A DNA stretch of 42,256 bases, taken from Candidatus Zhuqueibacterota bacterium (lineage in GTDB: Bacteria; Zhuqueibacterota; Zhuqueibacteria; Zhuqueibacterales; Zhuqueibacteraceae). Made by a program: the position numbers and the translations under genes. Where the stretch lies: positions 1 to 42,256 of the forward strand of contig QEVD01000031.1 of the NCBI GenBank assembly GCA_003576975.1, written 5' to 3'. Below are positions 23,010 to 31,631 of this stretch, in pieces; positions within the stretch are counted from its first letter, which is position 1; each line of letters starts with the position of its first letter. Below the pieces are notes generated by a model. The model did not search any database and was not told the DNA's origin. It saw only the letters and a program-made list of their open reading frames with translations.

Positions 23010-26000
23010 GGCAATTTTGAATCTTGATGAGAAGCTTGGCGCCGGCAAAGGCGAATATCATCGTGTGCTTGTTTCCGGTTCAACGGAATTGTTGTGATTG
23101 GCAAAGAGCCGACGCGAGAACGAAACGATCGCTTGCGACCAGCTTTCCAGCTTTCAAGCAGTGCATAAAAAGTTGGCACGATCACCAATGTGAGAAAGGT
23201 TGCGATCGTCAAACCAAAGATAATCGCCACACCGAGCGGGCCCCAGAAATCCGCGCTTTCTGCGCCAATGACGAAATGCAGCTCGCGCCAATTGAAATCG
23301 AAGCCAGTGGCCAACGGCAGCACACCGAGCACGGTGGCGGCGGCGGTGAGCAACACCGGCCGCAGACGCACGCGGCCGGCTTCGACCAGCGCTTCCTCCA
23401 GTGGCATGCCTTGTTGCAGTTTCTGTTTGGCAAAATCGAGCAGCACAATGCCGTTGCGCACCACGATGCCGGCGAGCGCAATCACGCCCACGCCGGTCAT
23501 GATCACGCTGAAGGGCAGGCGCGTCACCATCAAGCCGATCATCACGCCAATCAAAGAAAGCAGCACCGAAAGCATGATCACAAACGGCACGCGAATGGAA
23601 TTGAACTCCGACACCAGAATCAAAAACACCAACAGCAGGGTGATGACAAAGGCATCTTTCAGAAAAGCCTCGGCCTTCTTTTGTTCTTCATCCTTGCCGG
23701 TGAATTTGAGCTCATAACCCGCGGGCAGCTCGAAGTTCGCGAGCCGGGCCTTCACGTCGTTGAGCACTTCAGAGGCGAGGCGGCCCTCGACTTCACCGTT
23801 AATGGTGATCACGCGCTTCATGTCCTTGCGGCGAATGTCGGTGATGGAAGACGTGCGGCGAATCTCGGCAACGGAGGTCAAAGGAAAGGAATAGCGCCGG
23901 CCTTCCATGTTCATGAAGGTGATATGGACATTTTCCAAATCTTCGACGTTGCGGCGCTGTGATTCGAGCGCGCGCACGCGAATCTTGTATTCGTCTTCGC
24001 CGACGCGATACTTGGACGCCTCGATGCCGTTGACTGCCGCGCGCACGGTGGCCGCGACTTGACGCGTGCTCGACCAGAGCCGCCCGGCTTTCTCGCGATC
24101 GACAATGACGACGACCTCCGGTTTGCCGATATCGTAGTCGTCTTTCAAATCAACCAAATTCGGTATGGATTTGATTTTTTCTTTGATGCGGCTGCTCAGC
24201 TCCGCGAGTTGGGCATAATCCTCACCCGAAATTTCCACACTCACCGGTGCGCCCACTGGCGGCCCCATCTCCTGTCGGTTCACACGAACTTCAGCGCCGG
24301 CGAGGCCCGTGGTACCACGCCGGATTTCCTCAAGCGTGACAAAGCTGCTTTGCCCGCGGTCCAATTTTTCGTAGAAATTGATGGCAATCTGCGCCTTGTT
24401 CGGCGTGCCCTGGCCGCCGAAATCAAACGGATCTTCCGAAGTGCCGGCGCTCGCCACCACAAACTCGATGTCTTTCCTGCCGGGAATCTGTGCCAGCCGT
24501 TCTTCGAGAGATTCCGCGATGCCGTTGGTCACGTCCAGCGAAGTGCCGGAAGGACTTTCCACCACGACGCGCACGAGAGAAGGCTCGACGTTCGGAAAAA
24601 ACTCAACGCCGGTGTTGAACACACCGAACAGCAGGAAGACCAAAATCAGAAAAACCACAGAAGCCCCAATCGTAAGGCCCTTGCGTCGCAGCGTCCAATG
24701 CAAAGCCTTCACGTACTGCTGCTGCATGTAAGGAAAAAATTTTTCATCCACTTTGTGATAGAGAATCGTGAACGGGTTGTACTTTTTGTACCAATGCGGA
24801 TGCTCGAGATTTTCACGCGCCTTGCGAATTTCCTTCTTGTAGTCGATCCACTGCGCGCCCTGCACCGGGCTGATGATGAAGGCCACCAGCAGCGAAGCGC
24901 CGAGCGTGACAATGAGTGTGATCGGCAAATACCACATGAAATCGCCCACCACGCCGGGCCAAAACAGCAACGGAATGAAGCCCGACACGGTGGTCACCGT
25001 TGAGGTGATCACCGGCAGCGCCACTTCCGAGGTTGCGGCTTGCGCGGCTTCCACCGGACTTTGATGGTATTCCTGTTGATGGCGATAGATATTCTCGATC
25101 ACCACGATCGCATCATCGACAAGAATGCCCAACACCAGCACCAGGGTGAACAGCACCACGAAATTGAGCGTGATGTTGAACGCCGCCAGCACGGTAAAGC
25201 CGATCAACATCGAAAACGGAATGGCGGTGGAGATCAGCAGGGAGTTCTTGAAGCCGAAAAACATGAAGAGGGTGATGACCACGAGAAACATGCCGGTAAA
25301 GATGCTGTTTTCCAGCTCGCGCACCAGGGTTCTGATGTTGCGGGATTGATCGTTGGAAACCTCGAGCTTGACGCCCGCCGGCAGATGCGCCTGCTCCGCC
25401 GCGAGAATGTCCTTCACTTGATCGGCAATGCGGATGAGATTTTCGCCGGCGCGCTTGCGCACGCCCAGCGTCACCACCTCGGTGCCGTTGAGGCGCGAAT
25501 AGGTGAGACGATCTTCAAAGGAATAATCCACGGTGGCGACATCGCGCAGGTAGATGGCCTTGCCCTGGCGCACTTTGACGACGATGTCTTCCAGCGGCCG
25601 CACGTCCTTGAATTCGCCGGGCACACGCACGGTGAAATTCTTTTCTTTCGTGTCGATCGAGCCGCCGGGCAGAGAAATGTTTTCCGCGCGCACGGCATTG
25701 GCGACGTCGTCGAAACTGATTTCATAGGCGGCGAGGCGATAGATGTCGCAGTTGACCTGCACTTCCGGTTCCAGGCCGCCGTTGATATCCGCGCGCAACA
25801 CGCCGGGAATGGCTTCGATCTTGTCCTGCAAATCCTCGGCAATTTTCTTGAGCCGCACCAAACCCAGGCCGCCGCCGACGTTCACGTACATAATCGGAAA
25901 TTCGCTGATGTTGATTTCCGAAACAATCGGATCGAGAATGTCATCGGGCAGCTCAGGCCGGGTGGAATTCACTTCATCCCGCACGCGGCGCAACGCATCG

Positions 26001-26305
26001 TCGATATCGATGCCGGTGTTGAATTCGACGCGGATGGTGGAGAGTCCTTCCTTCGAGGCCGAGGTGATCTCCTTGACGTCCTTGAGCGATTTGAGATTGC
26101 GTTCCAGCGGCTGCGTCACCAGTCCTTCGATGTCTGTTGGCGAAACGCCGATATAGGGCACCGACACGATAACCAGCGGAATGGTGATGTCCGGCGCAGC
26201 TTCACGCGGTAATGAGGTATAAGAATTCCAGCCGAGCAGGATGATGATCGCCATCAACACATAAACCGCAACGCGGTTTTTGACGGCGGTATTAGATAAC
26301 CACAT
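22814..26305 (-). CDS. RND efflux permease with out-of-frame 3' extension
   Basis: The frame encodes 1163 residues. The pump proper spans about 1-1054: first helix, periplasmic loops, TM4 motif GILVDDAIVVIENIYRH with the full D397-D398 proton pair, TM10 motif GIVVRNGIVLLDFAKQ and the end IVPTFYALLESWK. The sequence fits the HAE/CzcA-like branch of RND exporters; the substrate is unknown. The last ~109 residues are Arg/Ser-rich and, from about residue 1099, are an out-of-frame reading of the SpoIIE gene, so they are not believed as a conserved domain. A neighbouring frame would end at 23058 (ATGA), suggesting a one-base change near 23090-23110 or a genuine long tail. GAGG lies 5 nt before the start. 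Confidence 0.85.
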   Translation of the reverse strand: MWLSNTAVKNRVAVYVLMAIIILLGWNSYTSLPREAAPDITIPLVIVSVPYIGVSPTDIEGLVTQPLERNLKSLKDVKEITSASKEGLSTIRVEFNTGIDIDDALRRVRDEVNSTRPELPDDILDPIVSEINISEFPIMYVNVGGGLGLVRLKKIAEDLQDKIEAIPGVLRADINGGLEPEVQVNCDIYRLAAYEISFDDVANAVRAENISLPGGSIDTKEKNFTVRVPGEFKDVRPLEDIVVKVRQGKAIYLRDVATVDYSFEDRLTYSRLNGTEVVTLGVRKRAGENLIRIADQVKDILAAEQAHLPAGVKLEVSNDQSRNIRTLVRELENSIFTGMFLVVITLFMFFGFKNSLLISTAIPFSMLIGFTVLAAFNITLNFVVLFTLVLVLGILVDDAIVVIENIYRHQQEYHQSPVEAAQAATSEVALPVITSTVTTVSGFIPLLFWPGVVGDFMWYLPITLIVTLGASLLVAFIISPVQGAQWIDYKKEIRKARENLEHPHWYKKYNPFTILYHKVDEKFFPYMQQQYVKALHWTLRRKGLTIGASVVFLILVFLLFGVFNTGVEFFPNVEPSLVRVVVESPSGTSLDVTNGIAESLEERLAQIPGRKDIEFVVASAGTSEDPFDFGGQGTPNKAQIAINFYEKLDRGQSSFVTLEEIRRGTTGLAGAEVRVNRQEMGPPVGAPVSVEISGEDYAQLAELSSRIKEKIKSIPNLVDLKDDYDIGKPEVVVIVDREKAGRLWSSTRQVAATVRAAVNGIEASKYRVGEDEYKIRVRALESQRRNVEDLENVHITFMNMEGRRYSFPLTSVAEIRRTSSITDIRRKDMKRVITINGEVEGRLASEVLNDVKARLANFELPAGYELKFTGKDEEQKKAEAFLKDAFVITLLLVFLILVSEFNSIRVPFVIMLSVLLSLIGVMIGLMVTRLPFSVIMTGVGVIALAGIVVRNGIVLLDFAKQKLQQGMPLEEALVEAGRVRLRPVLLTAAATVLGVLPLATGFDFNWRELHFVIGAESADFWGPLGVAIIFGLTIATFLTLVIVPTFYALLESWKAGRKRSFRSRVGSLPITTIPLNRKQAHDDIRLCRRQASHQDSKLPWQRRTPPPNPSWADSCSRMSAAVIFSARYAGIGTSSRNSISIENARTACRQWGRSSASSSWRGG

Positions 26306-26455
26306 AAAGGCCTCATGCTGTCGCAGAAAGAGAATTCACATGCAAAAGAGTAAATTCGATTGTAAAGGCAAAACCATTTCGGGCATAGCGATACCGAAGA
26401 CCGGAAGTTCAAACGTCATTCTCCGGCTCGAGTCTTTTTCCGTGGCAATATATTT

Positions 26456-27514
26456 TCATTCATTCAGAATCACCGGGCTGCCATTCACCAGTCGCTGAAA
26501 TCCAGAAACAATCACGCGCTCGCCGGGTGAGAGTCCAGAAACGATCTCAACCAAGTTGCCCTGCCGGCCGCCCAGCTTCACGAGGCGTTCCTGCGCCGTG
26601 CCGCCGTTCTCCACATAGACGATGAGCTTGTCGCGATCCACTTGCAGCACGGTATTCTCGCTGAGTAACAGCGCATTGTCTTTCGATGCGAGAATGACAC
26701 GCACTTTGGCCACCATCTCGGGTTTGAGCTTGCCGGCGCGATTGTCGAGATAGATTTCAACCGGCAGCGCGCGGTTGGTGGGTGACACGGTTTTGCCAAC
26801 AAAAGAAATCTTTCCAGTGAGGGTGTCGCCGGGCACGGCATCGAGCGTCACGGTGACGCGCGTGCCGGGCGTGACGCTGCCGGCGTGCATCTCCGGAAGC
26901 TCGGCCAGAATTTTGACCACGTTGGTGTTGACGATATGTGCCATAGGCGCCGCTGGCGGCGCGAACTCGCCTTCATCCACCAGGCGATCATCCAGCACGC
27001 CGTTGATGGGGCTGCGGATTTGCGTGCGCTCCCAACGCGCTTTCATCAACTCGGCCTGCGCTTTCGCGGCATCGCGGTTGTATTCCGCGCTTTTGTATTG
27101 GATTTCACTGATCGATTGTTCGGTGAAGATCTTTTCCTGCTTCTCATAATTCAACTCTGCCAGCTTGTACTGCGCGTCTGCCGCGGCATAGCTCGCGCGC
27201 AAAACTTCGTCTTTGAGCACCGCAATGAGTTCGCCCTTTTTGACGTACTCGCCCTTCTGCGCTCGCCATTCTTGTATAACACCGCCTTCTTCAGGACTAA
27301 GATATACGTCTTCAAACGCCTTGACGACGCCAGCCACTTGCAGAGTGGCGTCAAAGTGCACGGGTTTAAGCTCTTGCACGCGCACGGGCACCGGTTGCAT
27401 CTCGTTGTGCCCATTGCTGGCGTTGGCCAGCTCTGCGCCGCTGTTACGGCAGGCAGAAAGCTGAAAAAAAAGCAGCAGGAGCAGGCTGCTCAAGGGCAAA
27501 AGTATTTTTTTCAT
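26456..27514 (-). CDS. RND efflux adaptor (membrane fusion protein), lipoprotein
   Basis: A 352-residue adaptor with a lipoprotein signal (MKKILLPL, then LFFQLSAC). Seen: first lipoyl half (VYLSPEEGGVIQEWRAQKGEYVKKGELIAVLKDE), a coiled-coil hairpin (about 95-150), second lipoyl half (TQIRSPINGVLDDRLVDEGEFAPP), beta-barrel domain (VKILAELPEMHAGSV) and membrane-proximal domain ending NGSPVILNE. The start at 27514 was chosen for the signal peptide; upstream in-frame codons lack a site. It precedes its pump by a 150-nt gap that holds no gene, and the pair would need a TolC partner encoded elsewhere. Confidence 0.9.
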   Translation of the reverse strand: MKKILLPLSSLLLLLFFQLSACRNSGAELANASNGHNEMQPVPVRVQELKPVHFDATLQVAGVVKAFEDVYLSPEEGGVIQEWRAQKGEYVKKGELIAVLKDEVLRASYAAADAQYKLAELNYEKQEKIFTEQSISEIQYKSAEYNRDAAKAQAELMKARWERTQIRSPINGVLDDRLVDEGEFAPPAAPMAHIVNTNVVKILAELPEMHAGSVTPGTRVTVTLDAVPGDTLTGKISFVGKTVSPTNRALPVEIYLDNRAGKLKPEMVAKVRVILASKDNALLLSENTVLQVDRDKLIVYVENGGTAQERLVKLGGRQGNLVEIVSGLSPGERVIVSGFQRLVNGSPVILNE

Positions 27515-27861
27515 AAGGATCATCTCAGCATCATGTATTCTGTTTTGCCTCCGGACCATGCGGAAGTTAAAGCAGCAACGCATCTTGTCCATCGGCGTAG
27601 TATCGTGAAGGCAATATTATTTTTCACAAATCCCTGGAGCAGGAGGCTTGCTTCAAGCAGAAGTCAAAGTCAAATCAAAATAGCCGTTGGATAATCTGCA
27701 AGAATAGGCGCGCGGGCAATCGTCGATCGTTGGCGCTTGTCGAGGGCAGGCAAGTGAAAAGAGCAACGAGCGGCAAGAAACAAATGCAGCAACAAAAAAA
27801 CAACCACAGCAACTTCTCAAATACGCCGGCAGGAACGTTTTTTCAGCCACGTTTCGCCGCT
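27515..27861. other. Intergenic region between efflux adaptor and CoA-binding protein genes
   Basis: About 350 bases. It must contain the promoter of the adaptor-pump-phosphatase operon, but I see no convincing -35/-10 pair. No repeat, RNA or ORF with support was found. Confidence 0.4.
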
Positions 27862-28314
27862 TCAGTGCGGCAGTTTGCCGAGCGCCTTCCATACCCAACG
27901 ATGAAACCGATGAAACGAAACAACCGGCTGGGCAAACATCAAAATACATTCACCCTGCACTACACGGATGCCGTGTTCTTCGCAAAAACGGATCGCCGCC
28001 TGTGATTCCGCGCCTTGTTGCATCCAGACGCGGCGAATGCCCGCGGCTGCCGCCTCACGCACGACTTTATCCGTTTCCTCCGGAGGCACAACGATTAACA
28101 CGCCTTCAACCGGCTCCGGCAACGCGCTTAAGCTCGGAAAACAAGGTTCTCCTTCGATTTGATCTGCATGCGGATGAACGGGGAACACGCGATAGCCTTT
28201 CGCCTTAAGCGCCTGCAGCGCCATGTTCCCAAATTTTTTGCCGCGCCGCGAGACGCCGACGAGGGCCAGCGTCCGTTGCGCGACGAAATCTTCAACAGCA
28301 GTTTTTGTTGTCAT
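27862..28314 (-). CDS. CoA-binding domain protein (YccU-like)
   Basis: A 150-residue Rossmann-fold protein of the CoA_binding_2 family. Seen: LALVGVSRRGKKFGNMALQALKAKGYRVFPVHPHAD near 16-51, the family's nucleotide-binding strand-loop-helix, then SLSALPEPVEGVLIVVPPEETDKVVREAAAAGIRRVWMQQGAES (about 60-103) and CILMFAQPV near the end. Relatives bind CoA or a nucleotide; their role is poorly known. It is 76 nt downstream of the Lon-like gene and may be the last gene of that transcript. Confidence 0.85.
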   Translation of the reverse strand: MTTKTAVEDFVAQRTLALVGVSRRGKKFGNMALQALKAKGYRVFPVHPHADQIEGEPCFPSLSALPEPVEGVLIVVPPEETDKVVREAAAAGIRRVWMQQGAESQAAIRFCEEHGIRVVQGECILMFAQPVVSFHRFHRWVWKALGKLPH

Positions 28315-28390
28315 GCGGCACGTTTTGAATTTTGAAGCTCACTTGCACGAACGATTCAACACGGCTTGAGAGTGGCTTGAGGCCAGATGC

Positions 28391-30805
28391 TCACGTCGCT
28401 AAGGCGTTCTTTTTCTCGCGGCCGAATTCCTTCATACGCTCACCGAATTCGCGCAGGCGTTGCTCGACGCGATGATTGACTGTGCCCTCGGGAAACTTGC
28501 CCTCTGCCCCGCGCACTCCGGCCGGTACACCGGTGAGAATTTCGATCCCTTCTGCGATCGAACGGACCGCCCAAATTGAGAATTTCTTCGCAGCAACGGC
28601 AGCCACCACGTCTTCACGCAGCATTAAATTCGAAACATTGCTCTGCGGAATCATCACGCCTTGTTCGCCACTCAGGCCTTTTGCTTTGCACACATCGAAA
28701 AAGCCTTCGATTTTCTGATTCACGCCGCCGATGGCCTGCACTTCGCCGCGTTGATTCACGGAACCGGTGACCGCAATGCCCTGTTTGATGGGAATACCCG
28801 ATAGCGCGGAAAGCAAGGCATACAATTCGGTCGAAGAAGCGCTATCGCCCTCAACGCCTTCATAACTTTGCTCGAAGACCATACGCGCGGAAAGCGTCAA
28901 CGGCTTGTCCTGCGCAAACTGTTGTGTGAGAAAGCCGCTCAAAATCAATACGCCCTTGCTATGAATCGGCCCGCCCAATTCGACCTCACGCTCGATATCG
29001 AGCACACCGTCGCGCCCCGGGCCCACGCTGGCGGTAATGCGGCTCGGCTTGCCGAAGAAATAATCGCCCAGGCTGATCACCGAAAGCCCGTTCACTTGTC
29101 CAACAGTTTGGCCGGCGGTATCGATCAACAACGTGTCACGCTCGATCATTTCCTGCAAACGTTCTTCAATAAGATTGGAGCGGTAAATTTTGGCGTCGAG
29201 CGCCTTCTGCACATGAACCGCGCTAATGCGCGTGGCGCCTGCTTGCAACGCCCAAAAATTGGCTTCGCGGATGATGTCCGCCAACGCGCCAAAATGCGCA
29301 GACAGCTTTTCTTGATCCTCCGCCAAACGCGCGCTGTACTCCAACACTTTCGCCTTGGCCGTATTGTCAAGATGCTGCAATTTTTCCTTATCACAGAATG
29401 CCGGCAGGAAGGCAAGAATGTCGTGAATATTTTCTTCGCTGCTCGCCATGCGCGTATCAAAGTCCGCCTTCACTTTGAAAAGTTCGGGGAATTCTTCGTC
29501 ATACGCATGCAAGAGATAGTAGAGCAGCGGCCGACCGACCAACACGACTTTGATATTGATGGGAACCGGCCGGGGACGAAGACTTTTCGTGGCCATGTAA
29601 CCCAGGCGCTCGCCGATCTCCTCGATTTCGACCTCGCCGCTGCGCAAAGCGCGCTTCACGCCCTCCCAACTGAGCAGATTGCGCAAAACATCTTCCATCG
29701 GCATCACCAGATAACCGCCGTTAGCGCGATGAAATGAGCCAGGTTTGATCATGGTGAAATCCGTATAGAGCGCGCCAAACTGAACTTCCTTTTCGACACG
29801 GCCAAAAAGATTATTGTAGCTCGGATTGAACTCAACCACCACCGGCGCGCCTTTCTGCTCGCTGTTATCCACCAGCACATTGACTTGGTATTTCCTGAAA
29901 GGCAGTTCGCGCAGCCAGGGCGTCACCACTGCACCACCTTCCGGGGAGGGGTTGGGAGAAGCGCCGGACTTGAAGGTTTCGATATTCTCCAGAATATCTT
30001 TTTGCACCGCGCGCAGATGTGAGATGACTACCGGCAAGTCCTGATACTTTTCATGCAATTCTTCCAAAAGTCCGCCAACAATGTAAAGTGCGACTTGTTG
30101 ATCGAGTGCCTGCAATTTTTCCTGTGCGGCGCGCTCCAAATCGCGAATCTGTTTCATCGTGGTTTTGAGCGCATCTTTCAACGTTTCATGGCGCCGCTGA
30201 AAATCCTCGCGGGTTTGCGCCGGTAAGGCTTGATAATCCGTGTCGCTCAACGGCTGGCCATTCATCATGGGAATCGTCGCCAAGCCGAACGGTGTGGCTT
30301 GCAGCATGAACCCGGCTTCCGTCGCTTGCGCGTTGAGCTTTTCCAGCGCCTGCGCACGTTGCTGATCGAGTGATTTTACGGTGGCATCGCGGCGATTGCT
30401 GTACTCTTCACTCTCAAACGCTTTGGGAATCTCGCGCCGCACATGCGCGATCACATTCTTCATGTCCTGCTGCAGTGCGCGCCCCTGGCCCGGCGGAAGC
30501 TGGCACATTTTGGGCTGATAGGAATCCTCAAAATCGTTGAGATAACACCAATCCGGCGGCGTGTCTTTCCGGCTAGCCAACTCTTCGAGAAAGGATTGCA
30601 CCGCCGTCATCTTGCCGATCCCGGGAGGCCCGGCAACATAGATGTTGAAACCGCTGTTGCGGATTTCCAATCCGAATTGCAAGGCCGATACCGCGCGCTT
30701 TTGCCCGATGATGCTTTCGCGCGCCTTGCGTTGGGCGCCTTTCACGGAATTTAATGTCTTGGGATCAAACGTGCGGCGCAGTTGTTCTGGAGAAAGTTTT
30801 GACAT
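28391..30805 (-). CDS. Lon-related AAA+ protease (LonB/YcbZ-type)
   Basis: An 804-residue ATP-dependent serine protease of the Lon-related S16 group. Seen: a P-loop region GPPGIGKMTAV (59-69) where Met stands in place of Thr/Ser after the invariant Lys; a helical insertion (about 130-260); an AAA core with FHRANGGYLVMPMEDVL; and a C-terminal Lon protease domain with the catalytic dyad Ser655 (GDSASS) and Lys698 (NQKIEGFF). It has no LAN substrate-binding domain as in LonA and no membrane helices. A short Pro/Gly insert (SPNPSPEGGA, about 283-292) looks like a linker. Likely role: degradation of damaged or regulatory proteins in the cytosol. The start is 2 nt after the cupin stop. Confidence 0.88.
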   Translation of the reverse strand: MSKLSPEQLRRTFDPKTLNSVKGAQRKARESIIGQKRAVSALQFGLEIRNSGFNIYVAGPPGIGKMTAVQSFLEELASRKDTPPDWCYLNDFEDSYQPKMCQLPPGQGRALQQDMKNVIAHVRREIPKAFESEEYSNRRDATVKSLDQQRAQALEKLNAQATEAGFMLQATPFGLATIPMMNGQPLSDTDYQALPAQTREDFQRRHETLKDALKTTMKQIRDLERAAQEKLQALDQQVALYIVGGLLEELHEKYQDLPVVISHLRAVQKDILENIETFKSGASPNPSPEGGAVVTPWLRELPFRKYQVNVLVDNSEQKGAPVVVEFNPSYNNLFGRVEKEVQFGALYTDFTMIKPGSFHRANGGYLVMPMEDVLRNLLSWEGVKRALRSGEVEIEEIGERLGYMATKSLRPRPVPINIKVVLVGRPLLYYLLHAYDEEFPELFKVKADFDTRMASSEENIHDILAFLPAFCDKEKLQHLDNTAKAKVLEYSARLAEDQEKLSAHFGALADIIREANFWALQAGATRISAVHVQKALDAKIYRSNLIEERLQEMIERDTLLIDTAGQTVGQVNGLSVISLGDYFFGKPSRITASVGPGRDGVLDIEREVELGGPIHSKGVLILSGFLTQQFAQDKPLTLSARMVFEQSYEGVEGDSASSTELYALLSALSGIPIKQGIAVTGSVNQRGEVQAIGGVNQKIEGFFDVCKAKGLSGEQGVMIPQSNVSNLMLREDVVAAVAAKKFSIWAVRSIAEGIEILTGVPAGVRGAEGKFPEGTVNHRVEQRLREFGERMKEFGREKKNALAT

Positions 30806-30807
30806 GA

Positions 30808-31140
30808 TTACATTGCTTCGCGGATCATTACCAACATCATCTTGAATCTCTTGATTGCCCGCAGTGCGTGCGGTTGCTGCGCGGGCATGATCACCATCTC
30901 GCCTGCTTGCACGCGCAGTTTCTCACCAGCAATGGTCACTTCTGCTTCACCTTCGAGAAGCTGAACCAGGGCGTCATAGGGCGCGGTGTGTTCGCTCAAA
31001 ACCTGGCTCTCGTCAAAAGCGAACAACGTCACGGTTCCGGCTTTGCCGGACATCACGGCCCGGCTCACGACGGCACCCTCTTGATAATCGACGAGCTTAC
31101 TCACGGTGGCAACGTTGGCAATCCGTTTTTCCATGTTCAT
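30808..31140 (-). CDS. Cupin domain protein
   Basis: A 110-residue single-domain cupin. Seen: the first conserved box SEHTAPYDALVQLLEGEAEVTI (about 49-70) and the second box AGEMVIMPAQQPHALRAI (about 80-97). Only some of the usual metal-binding histidines are present (His51, His92), so metal binding is uncertain. Small cupins of this type often bind small ligands or metals and act in redox or stress control. It overlaps the RsbRD gene by ATGA and lies 2 nt before the Lon-like gene, so the three are tightly coupled. Confidence 0.82.
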   Translation of the reverse strand: MNMEKRIANVATVSKLVDYQEGAVVSRAVMSGKAGTVTLFAFDESQVLSEHTAPYDALVQLLEGEAEVTIAGEKLRVQAGEMVIMPAQQPHALRAIKRFKMMLVMIREAM

Positions 31141-31631
31141 CCTTCGGTTCCGGCAAAGAGATCTGGCATGTTCAGTGAAGGCGCGTGAGTGCGGGAGGCA
31201 AGGCCCACATAGGTGCGCGCCAGGTTGTCCTTGCCAGCGCCCAAAACCGTGCTAACCAAGCCCAACGCCTCCGCCAAGTGCGGCGGCTGTATCTCTTTCA
31301 TCAGGCGCATCCACACAGCTTCTTCGAGAACGTTGAACGCGGTTTGCACCTCGCTGAGATCGAATCCCGCAGCAAAGCGTTCGTGGGCAATGATTTTTGC
31401 CTGCGCGCGCATGGGCGTGAGATTGCGCTCACGAATGCAGCGCGTCACCAAATCATAAAGCGCCTGCAATCGCTGTTGCGTTTGCTCATCGCCGATTTTC
31501 TCGTAGTTCTTCAAATGCGCACGCGCCATCGCGTAACGGGCTTCCGCCAGAATTTCACTCGCGTGGTTCTGCAAATACTGCGACATCGTTAAATGCATGT
31601 CTGTCATAAAATGTCGTCCAAAACACAGCAT
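31137..31631 (-). CDS. Stand-alone RsbRD-type N-terminal domain protein
   Basis: A 164-residue helical protein matching the N-terminal domain of RsbRD-type stressosome and sensor proteins: ILAEARYAMARAHLKNYEKIG, LVTRCIRERNLTPMRAQAKIIAHERFAAGFDLSEVQTAFNVLEEAVW (in part), and LGLVSTVLGAGKDNLARTYVGLA. In known proteins this sensory domain is followed by a STAS or kinase domain; here it ends alone, so it probably acts through a partner. The ATG at 31631 overlaps the previous stop (TAATG), which favours coupling; an ATG at 31607 is also possible. Its neighbours suggest a signalling role beside the receiver protein. Confidence 0.75.
   Translation of the reverse strand: MLCFGRHFMTDMHLTMSQYLQNHASEILAEARYAMARAHLKNYEKIGDEQTQQRLQALYDLVTRCIRERNLTPMRAQAKIIAHERFAAGFDLSEVQTAFNVLEEAVWMRLMKEIQPPHLAEALGLVSTVLGAGKDNLARTYVGLASRTHAPSLNMPDLFAGTEG

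Noticed and set aside
25040-26212. A 390-codon plus-strand ORF opposite the RND pump, and a similar one at 21915-23027
   Set aside because: Both are mirror frames of well-conserved genes, with His/Gln/Arg-rich low-complexity products and no ribosome sites.
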